In this document: positions 6,357-12,165 of the stretch, piece after piece
How positions within the stretch are numbered: position 1 is the first letter of the stretch
How the letters are laid out: every line of letters starts with the position of its first letter
Assembly: GCA_002778635.1 (NCBI GenBank)
Contig: PFAS01000064.1
Location: forward strand, 1-13,594
Source of the DNA: Candidatus Falkowbacteria bacterium CG10_big_fil_rev_8_21_14_0_10_43_11
GTDB lineage: Bacteria > Patescibacteriota > Patescibacteriia > Patescibacteriales > XYC2-FULL-47-12
Length of the DNA stretch: 13,594 nt
Reading direction: 5' to 3'
The notes under the pieces: generated by a model
What the model saw: only the letters and a program-made list of their open reading frames with translations
The model's database searches: none
Told to the model about the DNA's origin: nothing
Translations under genes and position numbers: made by a program

Positions 6357-7040
6357 ATGTTATATATAGTAGCCACGCCCATCGGAAATTTGGAAGACAT
6401 TACCTTACGGGCCTTGCGCGTTTTGCGCGAGGTTGATTTTATTTTGTGCGAAGACACGCGCGTGACGAAAAAATTATTGGCTAAATATGAAATAACGACG
6501 CCGGTTATTTCTTATCATCAGCATTCAGCGGCGCCGAAGGTGGAAAAAATAATCGCGCTCTTAAAGCAAAATAAAAATTTAGCGCTCGTGACCGACGCGG
6601 GCACGCCGGGCATTTCGGACCCGGGGAATTTATTGATCGCCGCTGTTTTGGCGGCACCGGAAAATTTGCCGGTAAAGATAATTCCCATTCCCGGACCGTC
6701 CGCGATTATCGCCGCGCTGTCCGTTTCCGGCCTGCCGACGGACAAATTTTTGTTTTTGGGGTTTTTGCCGCATAAAAAAGGCCGTCAGACGCTGGTTAAA
6801 AAAATTATCGCGAGCGAACAAACAATCGTCGTCTACGAATCCTGCCACCGCATCGTTAAATTTTTATGGGAATTAATTGATAACGGCGGCGCTAATTTAA
6901 AAATAGTCGTCGGCCGCGAACTGACCAAAATGTTTGAAACAATTTATCGCGGCAAACCCGCTGAAATTTTGGCAATTTTGCAAAGCGACAGCAATAATTT
7001 AAGAGGGGAGTTTGTGGTCGTTATATCGCATAACTCATAA
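6357..7040 (+). CDS. rsmI: 16S rRNA 2'-O-ribose C1402 methyltransferase RsmI
   Basis: A SAM-dependent methyltransferase of the tetrapyrrole-methylase fold that 2'-O-methylates C1402 of 16S rRNA in the decoding centre. Family marks are ATPIGNLEDITLRAL (6-20), CEDTR (31-35), DAGTPGISDPG (80-90), IPGPSA (111-116), YESCHR (160-165, where Pro is usual in place of Cys), VGRELTKMFET (185-195) and RGEFVVVI (216-223). At 227 residues it lacks the roughly 50-residue C-terminal extension of longer RsmI proteins. The start ATG has no clear Shine-Dalgarno. The last codons (HNS) lie inside a repeated CATAAC word array that continues past the stop, so the C-terminus may have been shaped by repeat invasion. 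Confidence 0.96.
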   Translation: MLYIVATPIGNLEDITLRALRVLREVDFILCEDTRVTKKLLAKYEITTPVISYHQHSAAPKVEKIIALLKQNKNLALVTDAGTPGISDPGNLLIAAVLAAPENLPVKIIPIPGPSAIIAALSVSGLPTDKFLFLGFLPHKKGRQTLVKKIIASEQTIVVYESCHRIVKFLWELIDNGGANLKIVVGRELTKMFETIYRGKPAEILAILQSDSNNLRGEFVVVISHNS

Positions 7041-7056
7041 CGGATAATTCATAACG
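7027..7056. repeat. TCATAAC-type word repeat at the end of rsmI
   Basis: CATAACTCATAACGG and ATAATTCATAACG repeat the word TCATAAC across the rsmI stop codon. The rest of the gap up to 7145 shows only weak promoter-like words (TTGCGC, 17 bases, TAAAGT). Confidence 0.5.
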
Positions 7057-7145
7057 TGCCCGCCCGCCTGACACAATACGGAACTTGCGCAATTTTGATA
7101 ACCGCTGTAAAGTTAAGGCATAAAAAGCTTTAATTTTTTTGTTTT

Positions 7146-7577
7146 ATGCCGAAAGAATTTGAATATTTTCAAATAGGCCAAAAGGGGTTATTAATTAGAG
7201 ATAACAAAATACTAATTGTTAAATTGGCCGACCAAATAAATACTTGGGATTTGCCTGGCGGCAGGATGGATAAAGGCGAAATTGCCGAAGAAGCTTTTCG
7301 GCGGGAAATCAAAGAAGAAGTCGGTTTTAACGATTTTGCCATTTTAGGCATTGTGGATTACGAGATTTGGCGCACACAAAACGGCACGCCGTTTTGCGGC
7401 ATTGCCAATTTAATCAAAAACGAAAAAGATGAAATAAAATTAAGTTTTGAACACACGGATTTTAAGTGGATCACCGAAGCCGAAATTGATAATTATAAAT
7501 ATATTTGGCAGAATATGGAGCGGATGATAAAAAACGGATTTAAGTATTATAAACTATTTCAAGAAAATGCCAAATAA
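7146..7577 (+). CDS. Nudix hydrolase
   Basis: A 143-residue Nudix-fold pyrophosphohydrolase. The Nudix box is complete at residues 39-61: G39, E45, R53, E54, E57, E58 and G60 in GRMDKGEIAEEAFRREIKEEVGF. These residues bind the Mg2+ or Mn2+ ions that activate water for cleavage of a nucleoside-diphosphate-linked substrate. The actual substrate (for example oxidised dNTP, ADP-ribose or a nucleotide sugar) cannot be inferred. The sequence is otherwise typical of short bacterial members. Its last 11 bases overlap the metG start, so the two are probably co-transcribed. Confidence 0.93.
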   Translation: MPKEFEYFQIGQKGLLIRDNKILIVKLADQINTWDLPGGRMDKGEIAEEAFRREIKEEVGFNDFAILGIVDYEIWRTQNGTPFCGIANLIKNEKDEIKLSFEHTDFKWITEAEIDNYKYIWQNMERMIKNGFKYYKLFQENAK

Positions 7578-9039
7578 ATTTTACATCACAACCACCCTGC
7601 CTTACGTAAACGCCAAGCCGCACATCGGTTTTGCTTTGGAAATAATTCAAGCCGATGTGATTGCGCGTTGGCAAAGACAACAGGGCAAAGAGGTGTTTTT
7701 TAATACCGGCACGGACGAACACGGCTTAAAAATTTATCGCAAGGCGCTGGAGGAAGGAAAAGAGCCGCAGGCGTATTGCGACGAGTACGCGGCCAAGTTT
7801 GACGATTTAAAACAGGCGCTTAATTTGAGCTATAACGCTTTTATCCGCACGACCGGCGAACATCATTTGAAAGCGGCGCAGGAATTTTGGCGGCGGTGCG
7901 ACCAAAACGGCGATATTTACAAAAAAAATTACAAAGTAAAATATTGCGTCGGCTGCGAACTGGAAAAAACCGAATCGGAACTGCTTGAAGGCAAATGCCC
8001 TATTCATCCCAATTTAGCAATGGAACTGATAGAAGAAGAAAATTATTTTTTTAAATTTTCCAAATACCAAAAACCGTTGCTTGATTTGTACGATAAAAAT
8101 AAAGATTTTGTAATGCCCGAGTGGCGGCTGAAAGAAATTAAAAATTTCGTCGCTGGCGGCTTGGAAGATTTTTCCATTTCCCGTTTAAAAGAAAAAATGC
8201 CGTGGGGCGTGCCGGTGCCCGGCGACGACAAACAAGTGATGTATGTTTGGTTTGACGCGCTGATTAATTATATCTCCACGCTCGGCTGGCCTTCCTACGC
8301 TGAAGCTTCGGCGGGCAAGCCTGACGATGAAAAAAAATTTAAAGAATTTTGGGGCACGGCCGAAAAACCCAATGCTCTGCAGATTGCCGGCAAAGACAAT
8401 TTGCGCCAGCAGGCCGCCATGTGGCAGGCGATGTTGATGTCAGCCGGCTTGCCGCCGTCAAAACAAATTCTAATCCACGGCTTTATTAATTCCGGCGGGC
8501 AGAAGATGTCAAAGTCACTGGGCAACGTAATTGATCCGTTTGAATTGGTAGAAAAATACGGAACGGACGCGGTTAGATATTATTTATTAGCCGAAATTAC
8601 GCCTTTTGAAGACGGTGATTTTACGGTTGAGAAATTTGCGGCTCGTTACAACGCCGATTTGGTTAACGGTTTGGGGAATTTGGCCGCGCGCGTTTCCGCG
8701 CTTTTGGAAAAAAATAACGTTGAAATTCAAATTAAGCGGGGAAGCGACGCGGAGTTAAAATCAAAAATAGAGGCGTTAATGGCCGAATACGGCTTTAACG
8801 AAGCGTTGCAATTATTGTGGCAAAAGTTGCGCCAAAGCGACGAAATTTTGAGCGCGAAAAAACCGTGGGAATTAAAGGATCAAGACGAAATAAAAAAAAT
8901 ATTGGAACCGGTCGCGCGGGATATTTTGAACGTCGCCGATTTATTGAGTCCGTTTATGCCGGATACGGCGGAAAAAATAATTAAGCAATTCAGTAATAAT
9001 AAAATTAAGAAAGGAGAGATGTTGTTTCCAAGGGTTTAA
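7567..9039 (+). CDS. metG: Methionyl-tRNA synthetase
   Basis: A class I aminoacyl-tRNA synthetase that charges tRNA-Met and initiator tRNA with methionine. The HIGH-type motif is PHIGF (18-22) and the KMSKS loop is at 313-317 in GQKMSKSLGN. The connective-peptide zinc knuckle has C127, C130 and C144, with His147 at the place of a fourth cysteine. YVWFDALINYISTLGW (226-241) is the conserved stretch of the catalytic core. The anticodon-binding helical domain follows, and the protein ends at 490 residues without the EMAP/Trbp111-like domain of longer MetG. Residues 243-252 (SYAEASAGKP) look like an in-frame insertion between GWP and DDEKKF, encoded by a palindromic 30-base segment. It overlaps the Nudix gene by 11 bases. 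Confidence 0.97.
   Translation: MPNKFYITTTLPYVNAKPHIGFALEIIQADVIARWQRQQGKEVFFNTGTDEHGLKIYRKALEEGKEPQAYCDEYAAKFDDLKQALNLSYNAFIRTTGEHHLKAAQEFWRRCDQNGDIYKKNYKVKYCVGCELEKTESELLEGKCPIHPNLAMELIEEENYFFKFSKYQKPLLDLYDKNKDFVMPEWRLKEIKNFVAGGLEDFSISRLKEKMPWGVPVPGDDKQVMYVWFDALINYISTLGWPSYAEASAGKPDDEKKFKEFWGTAEKPNALQIAGKDNLRQQAAMWQAMLMSAGLPPSKQILIHGFINSGGQKMSKSLGNVIDPFELVEKYGTDAVRYYLLAEITPFEDGDFTVEKFAARYNADLVNGLGNLAARVSALLEKNNVEIQIKRGSDAELKSKIEALMAEYGFNEALQLLWQKLRQSDEILSAKKPWELKDQDEIKKILEPVARDILNVADLLSPFMPDTAEKIIKQFSNNKIKKGEMLFPRV
8293..8322 (+). repeat. In-frame palindromic insertion in metG
   Basis: Thirty bases encoding SYAEASAGKP interrupt the conserved MetG segment GWP-DDEKKF. The core CGCTGAAGCTTCGGCG (8298-8313) is a near-perfect palindrome, and CCT flanks both sides (8290-8292 and 8320-8322), which could be a small target duplication. 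It resembles the insertion in tatD. Confidence 0.6.
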
Positions 9040-9082
9040 TTAAAATTGTTCCTTAAAATATATCAAACGAAAGGATAAGATC

Positions 9083-9127
9083 GTGAACCGAAATAGTGTT
9101 TGTTTATTACCATTGCTATTTTTCTAA
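9083..9127 (+). CDS. Possible 14-residue leader peptide
   Basis: AAAGGA (9070-9075) lies 7 bases before a GTG that opens a 14-codon frame (MNRNSVCLLPLLFF) ending in TAA at 9125-9127. A terminator hairpin follows directly. The arrangement resembles a leader peptide before an attenuator, but no regulated gene is evident, and the ORF may be chance. Confidence 0.2.
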   Translation: MNRNSVCLLPLLFF

Positions 9128-9129
9128 AT

Positions 9130-9170
9130 AAGTTTCAAGCCTCGTTTTTGATTTGAAACTTTTTTGTTTT
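9130..9170 (+). terminator. Terminator after metG
   Basis: AAGTTTCAA and TTGAAACTT form a 9-bp stem around a loop of about 14 bases, followed by TTTTTGTTTTT. It would end the rsmI-Nudix-metG transcript before cvpA. Confidence 0.75.
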
Positions 9171-9180
9171 TAGGCCACTT

Positions 9181-9209
9181 TTGTTAATTTTAGATAAATT
9201 TGTTATAAT
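9181..9209 (+). promoter_or_regulatory. Promoter of cvpA, predicting a leaderless mRNA
   Basis: TTGTTA (9181-9186), a 17-base spacer and a perfect TATAAT (9204-9209). Only six bases separate the -10 box from the ATG at 9216, so transcription should start at or next to the start codon. Confidence 0.7.
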
Positions 9210-9215
9210 AATAAC

Positions 9216-9764
9216 ATGAATTTCAGTGAAATACTTTCCGCCGTTTCGCATATCAATTGGTTTGACGCGATTTTAATCGTCATGGTTTTGGGTGCGGCGG
9301 TGTACGGTTTTTTTAAAGGCATTATCCGCATGGCCGGCGATTTTTTCGGCGTGCTTATCGGCATCTGGGTCGCGGGCAATTATTTTTTGCCGTTTTACGA
9401 ATGGACGCAGTCGCTTTATTTGGGCAACGCCAACGCGGGCAAAGCGATTAGTTTTTTGCTCTTGCTCGCGATAACGCGCAAACTGATTTCTTTGGCCGTG
9501 ATGATTTTAGATAAATTTATAAATTTTATCAGCATCATTCCGTTTTTTTGGACGATTAACCGGTTCGCGGGCGCAATATTTGGTTTTTTAAGCGCAACCT
9601 TGTCGCTGGGAGTCGTTATTTATTTCTTAAGTCGTTACTCCATCAGTTTCGGTTTTGATAAAATATTAGTCGGTTCAAACATCGCCAAATTACTGCTTCG
9701 CTTCGGCGAATTTTTTTCGCCGCTCTTGCCTGAGATTTTACGGCAAGTGCATTCCTTGATTTAG
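9216..9764 (+). CDS. CvpA-family membrane protein
   Basis: A 182-residue multi-pass protein of the CvpA (colicin V production) family. The start fits the family: NWFDAILIVMVLGAAVYGFFKGIIRM (14-39), where the WxD and GxxKG-type features are typical. Four hydrophobic segments are visible, about 16-36, 40-62, 78-97 and 116-141, with an amphipathic C-terminal tail. Family members affect envelope integrity and colicin export, but the molecular activity is unsettled. It follows a terminator and a strong promoter predicted to give a leaderless transcript, so it probably begins the cvpA-tsaC-tatD unit. It ends in TAG 15 bases before the tsaC start. Confidence 0.85.
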   Translation: MNFSEILSAVSHINWFDAILIVMVLGAAVYGFFKGIIRMAGDFFGVLIGIWVAGNYFLPFYEWTQSLYLGNANAGKAISFLLLLAITRKLISLAVMILDKFINFISIIPFFWTINRFAGAIFGFLSATLSLGVVIYFLSRYSISFGFDKILVGSNIAKLLLRFGEFFSPLLPEILRQVHSLI

Positions 9765-9778
9765 TTTTTTTAAAACTT

Positions 9779-10423
9779 ATGAAGATCGTAAAAATAGATT
9801 TTAATTTCCGGCGGAGTAAGATAATTAAGGAAATAACGGAGGAGCTGAAACGCGGCAAAATCATTGTCTATCCGACTGAAACTTTTTACGGGCTTGGTTG
9901 CGACGCGACAAACGCGCGCGCGGTTAAAAAAATTTATCAAATCAAAGGGCGGGCGGAAAATAAAGCCCTGCCTTTTTTAGTCTGCAACTTGGCGATGGCG
10001 CGAAAATATTTGGAATTTAACGGGCTTGCCAAGCAGTTAGCTAAACAATACTGGTCCGGCCCTTTATCGTTAGTTTTGCCCTTTAATGTTTATGGGCGCA
10101 AATTTTTTAAACACTCAATTAATAGTAAAAATTTTGACGGCGGCGTAAGAATTTCCAGTAATAAACTCGCCACGCTTTTGGTAAAAAAATTAGGCAAGCC
10201 GCTTATTTCCACTTCCGCTAATCTTTCTAACCAACCATCGACTGGCGATGTCCCAATAATAATCAATTATTTTAAAAATAAAAAATATCAGCCGGACATA
10301 ATTATTGACGCCGGGAAATTACCGCTCTCGCTCGGTTCAACTTTTCTGGACGCGCGGAGCGGGGAAATAAAAATTTTAAGGCAAGGCGATTTGAAAATTA
10401 GTAAAAAGTTTCTAAAGTTATAA
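9779..10423 (+). CDS. tsaC: Threonylcarbamoyl-AMP synthase (TsaC/Sua5 family)
   Basis: Makes L-threonylcarbamoyladenylate from threonine, bicarbonate and ATP, the first step of t6A37 formation in ANN-decoding tRNAs. The YrdC-domain marks are IIVYPTETFYGLGCDA (28-43), KIYQIKGRAENKALPFLV (51-68), WSGPLSLVLP (92-101, where WPGPLT is usual), VRISSNKLA (123-131) and ISTSANLSNQPSTGD (143-157). At 214 residues it is the short TsaC type without the extra Sua5 C-terminal domain. No Shine-Dalgarno is visible. The stop codon lies inside a 20-bp stem that continues into the gap before tatD. Confidence 0.94.
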   Translation: MKIVKIDFNFRRSKIIKEITEELKRGKIIVYPTETFYGLGCDATNARAVKKIYQIKGRAENKALPFLVCNLAMARKYLEFNGLAKQLAKQYWSGPLSLVLPFNVYGRKFFKHSINSKNFDGGVRISSNKLATLLVKKLGKPLISTSANLSNQPSTGDVPIIINYFKNKKYQPDIIIDAGKLPLSLGSTFLDARSGEIKILRQGDLKISKKFLKL

Positions 10424-10479
10424 AGTTTGTAAAATTAGAAAAAAATGAATAATAATTACTTTATAAACTTTATAACTTT
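10414..10479 (+). repeat. AAAGTTTATAAAG-type inverted repeat over the tsaC stop
   Basis: A 20-base arm (10414-10433) pairs fully with 10460-10479, counting one G-U pair. The words AAAGTTATAAAGTTT and ACTTTATAAACTTTATAAC build the arms. It covers the last codons and stop of tsaC and could act as a terminator, or merely be a repeat. Confidence 0.7.
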
Positions 10480-10487
10480 TAAACTTT

Positions 10488-11387
10488 ATGAACTTAATTG
10501 ATACTCATTGCCATCTTAATTTTCAGGCGTACAAAAGAGATGCGGACGAAGTTATCCGCCGCGCTTTGGACGCGCAAACGGAGCTGATTATTCCTTCCGC
10601 CGAGCAGAAAACTTCGCGGCGCGCTTTGGAAATAGCGGACAAATACGACCGCGGAGTTTATACCGCCGTCGGTTTGCACCCGGTCCATTTACAGGACCAG
10701 GAATTTGAAGAAGAGGGCAGGAAGGTAAAAATGAAGGGAGAAAGGTTTGATTATAATTTTTATAAAAAATTAGCCGAATCCGAAAAAACAGTGGCAATCG
10801 GCGAAGTTGGACTTGATTATTATTATTTACCCGATGATGCGGATAAAATAAAGCAAAATAAGCAATTACAACAATTAACGCTTTTACAACAACTGGAACT
10901 TGCTTATGAGCTGAATAAGCCGGCAATTATCCATTGTCGCCCGCGCTCCGCCGAAGGCTCCGGCGAGGCGAGGGAGGCGCATGCGGATTTGGTTCCGTTA
11001 CTGCAGACATTTTATAAAAATAAAAAGAGACGAGCGGCCGGTAGAGGGGTAATCCATAGTTTTTTTGGCGATTGTGATTTGGCTTGGAAATATTTTTCTC
11101 TGGGTTTTTTAATTTCTTTTACCGGTGACATTACTTTCCCGCCCAAAAAAAATAATTTGCCGGCGTATCAGGCGCGCGACGAATTAATCCGCAAAGTTCC
11201 TTCGGATAAATTTATGATAGAAACCGACAGTCCGTTTATGGCGCCCGTGCCTTTTCGCGGTCAAAGAAACGAGCCGGCGCGCGTAATAGAGGTGGCAAAA
11301 AAAATAGCGGAATTAAAAAATATCAGTTTAGACAGCGTGGCGCAGGCGACCACGAAGAACGCGCAAACTTTGTTTAATTTAAAATAA
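10488..11387 (+). CDS. tatD: TatD-family metal-dependent hydrolase/DNase
   Basis: A TIM-barrel amidohydrolase-superfamily nuclease of the TatD/YcfH type. Metal ligands and signatures are visible: H7 and H9 in DTHCHLNF, E106 in AIGEVGLDYY, H149 in IIHCR, H190 in VIHSFFG and D247 in ETDSPFMAP. Members have 3'-5' DNase or other hydrolytic activity; the in vivo substrate is uncertain. At 299 residues it is longer than the usual 260, partly because of a 69-86 charged loop common in related proteins, and partly because of 11 extra residues (152-162, PRSAEGSGEAR) between IIHCR and EAHADL, which normally adjoin. These come from a palindromic 33-base segment. Confidence 0.95.
   Translation: MNLIDTHCHLNFQAYKRDADEVIRRALDAQTELIIPSAEQKTSRRALEIADKYDRGVYTAVGLHPVHLQDQEFEEEGRKVKMKGERFDYNFYKKLAESEKTVAIGEVGLDYYYLPDDADKIKQNKQLQQLTLLQQLELAYELNKPAIIHCRPRSAEGSGEAREAHADLVPLLQTFYKNKKRRAAGRGVIHSFFGDCDLAWKYFSLGFLISFTGDITFPPKKNNLPAYQARDELIRKVPSDKFMIETDSPFMAPVPFRGQRNEPARVIEVAKKIAELKNISLDSVAQATTKNAQTLFNLK
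10941..10973 (+). repeat. In-frame palindromic insertion in tatD
   Basis: Thirty-three bases encoding PRSAEGSGEAR split the conserved tatD motif IIHCR-EAHADL. CGCCG (10949-10953) and CGGCG (10961-10965) form the core stem. The composition and GCCGAAG-CGGCG skeleton resemble the metG insertion. Confidence 0.6.
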
Positions 11388-11391
11388 AAAA

Positions 11392-11422
11392 GGCATACCG
11401 CACTTTTGTTTTGCGATATGCC
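11392..11422. terminator. Bidirectional terminator between tatD and the tRNA unit
   Basis: GGCATACCGCA (11392-11402) pairs with TGCGATATGCC (11412-11422), one mismatch. On the minus strand it is followed by TTTTTTATTTT, a strong terminator for the tRNA unit. On the plus strand a weaker TTTTT follows eight bases later and may end the tatD transcript. Confidence 0.85.
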
Positions 11423-11439
11423 GTAGGAACTTTTTAGAT

Positions 11440-11568
11440 TGGGCGAGGCGGGATTTGAACTCGCGACATCTGGCTTTTCAGGCGTTTTCTTTTTTGCTTA
11501 TCTAGAATTTTCAAAAGAAAACCCTCTTTTTTAGAGAGGCAGCGCTCTAACCATTGAGCTACTCACCC
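11440..11568 (-). tRNA. tRNA-Phe (GAA) interrupted by a 56-nt insertion
   Basis: A minus-strand tRNA, 129 bases as encoded. The acceptor is GGGTGAG/CTCGCCC (one G-U), discriminator A, D arm GCTC/GAGC, T arm GCGAG-TTCAAAT-CCCGC with an A-C mismatch at 52:62, and no CCA. If bases 11484-11539 are removed, the anticodon arm becomes CTGGC-CTGAAAA-GCCAG with anticodon GAA, and the rest is a 73-base canonical tRNA-Phe. With the insertion in place the 5' strand of the anticodon stem is broken after base 29. The junction CTG/GC is the only cut that restores a perfect stem. It shares a promoter with tRNA-Arg and needs splicing or another way to function. Confidence 0.85.
11484..11539 (-). other. 56-nt intervening sequence in tRNA-Phe: two abutting hairpins
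   Basis: The insertion is exactly two hairpins end to end. The first has stem CCTCT/AGAGG and loop CTAAAAA (17 bases). The second has a perfect 10-bp stem GTTTTCTTTT/AAAAGAAAAC and a 19-base loop containing TTCTAGA (39 bases). No base of the insert is left over. It is far too small for a normal group I or II intron, and no clear bulge-helix-bulge is seen. Confidence 0.75.
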
Positions 11569-11587
11569 AATAAAAGATCAAGTTAAA

Positions 11588-11659
11588 AACAGGGGACGGG
11601 GTTTGAACCCATGACCTTCTGCTTAGAAAGCAGGCACTCTGCCACTGAGCTACCCCTGT
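11588..11659 (-). tRNA. tRNA-Arg (TCT)
   Basis: A 72-base minus-strand tRNA: acceptor ACAGGGG/CCCCTGT, D arm GCTC/GAGT, anticodon loop TTTCTAA (anticodon TCT, reads AGA), T arm ATGGG-TTCAAAC-CCCGT, discriminator T, no encoded CCA. The first anticodon-stem pair (27:43) is a C-A mismatch. It is the first gene after the shared promoter, with tRNA-Phe 19 bases downstream. Confidence 0.93.
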
Positions 11660-11673
11660 ATAGAACTTTTATC

Positions 11674-11701
11674 ATTTTAGCTGAAATAAAAAAAGTGTCA
11701 A
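11674..11701 (-). promoter_or_regulatory. Promoter of the tRNA-Arg/tRNA-Phe unit
   Basis: A perfect TTGACA (11696-11701), a 16-base spacer and TAAAAT (11674-11679) on the minus strand. The start site would be about 8 bases before the tRNA-Arg 5' end. Confidence 0.8.
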
Positions 11702-11741
11702 TAGTATATTTTACTATGCTTATTTTGTTTTATTCTGTCAA

Positions 11742-11770
11742 TTGACCCGCTCTAATTTTTACCTTATAAT
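11742..11770 (+). promoter_or_regulatory. Promoter of the ATP synthase operon
   Basis: TTGACC (11742-11747), a 17-base spacer and a perfect TATAAT (11765-11770). It gives a leader of about 125 bases before the first atp gene. The -35 box sits in the palindrome GTCAATTGAC (11738-11747), which also presents a TTGACA on the minus strand. Confidence 0.8.
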
Positions 11771-11799
11771 TTAAGCGAAAGTAAGTTGTGGATAAAATT

Positions 11800-11834
11800 T
11801 CCCGTTTATTTGCGGGACATTTATTTTTTATTAG
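11800..11834 (+). promoter_or_regulatory. Weak leader hairpin upstream of the atp genes
   Basis: TCCCG (11800-11804) and CGGGA (11813-11817) form a 5-bp stem with an 8-base loop, followed by CATTTATTTTTTATT. It could be an attenuator of the atp transcript, but the stem is short. Confidence 0.3.
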
Positions 11835-11836
11835 GT

Positions 11837-11898
11837 CACTAATAGCCACGAGGAAATCACGAATAGCCACTAATTAATTAACGAATAAGCACGAATAA
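11837..11898. repeat. CACGAATAGCCACTAAT-type word repeat
   Basis: CACTAATAGCCACGA, CACGAATAGCCACTAATTA and two CGAATAA-containing words follow one another directly upstream of the first atp gene. The array leaves no room for a normal ribosome site before the ATG at 11904. Confidence 0.6.
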
Positions 11899-11903
11899 TT
11901 GCC

Positions 11904-12158
11904 ATGGAAGAAAAAAAAGATATTGAGCAAGAAAAAAAAGTGGACATGCCGTGGTGGCAGCCGGCGATATTGATGTTTTCGCGCCTGTCCGGCTGGATTG
12001 TCGGCCCGATAATACTCGCGATTTTTTTAGGCAAGTGGTTAGACAAGCGATATGATACCGAGCCGTGGCTGTTTTTAGGAACGGTCGGACTGGCTTTTAT
12101 TATATCAATGGTTGGTTTAGTGAAAGACGCGTTTAAAGAGATTGATAAATTCAAATAA
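11904..12158 (+). CDS. AtpZ/AtpI-family ATP synthase accessory protein
   Basis: An 84-residue protein that opens the F1Fo operon. After a charged N-terminus (1-17) come two transmembrane helices, near 28-45 and 54-74, joined by the family signature GKWLDKRYDTEPWLFLG (43-59), then a charged tail. AtpZ/AtpI proteins help assemble the c-ring or carry Mg2+/Ca2+ for the synthase. The position just upstream of atpB supports the assignment. No Shine-Dalgarno is visible; the start ATG follows a repeat array. Confidence 0.85.
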   Translation: MEEKKDIEQEKKVDMPWWQPAILMFSRLSGWIVGPIILAIFLGKWLDKRYDTEPWLFLGTVGLAFIISMVGLVKDAFKEIDKFK

Positions 12159-12165
12159 ATAGATG

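Noticed and set aside
11484..11539. Group I intron or archaeal-type bulge-helix-bulge intron as the explanation for the tRNA-Phe insert
   Set aside because: Fifty-six bases cannot hold a group I core, the splice-site bases do not fit (5' exon ends in G, insert ends in C), and I could not draw a convincing bulge-helix-bulge at the junction.
11440..11568. Reading CCTCT-CTAAAAA-AGAGG as the true anticodon arm
   Set aside because: It would give anticodon AAA with an impossible 40-base spacer before the T arm, whereas removal of the insert gives a perfect tRNA-Phe with GAA.
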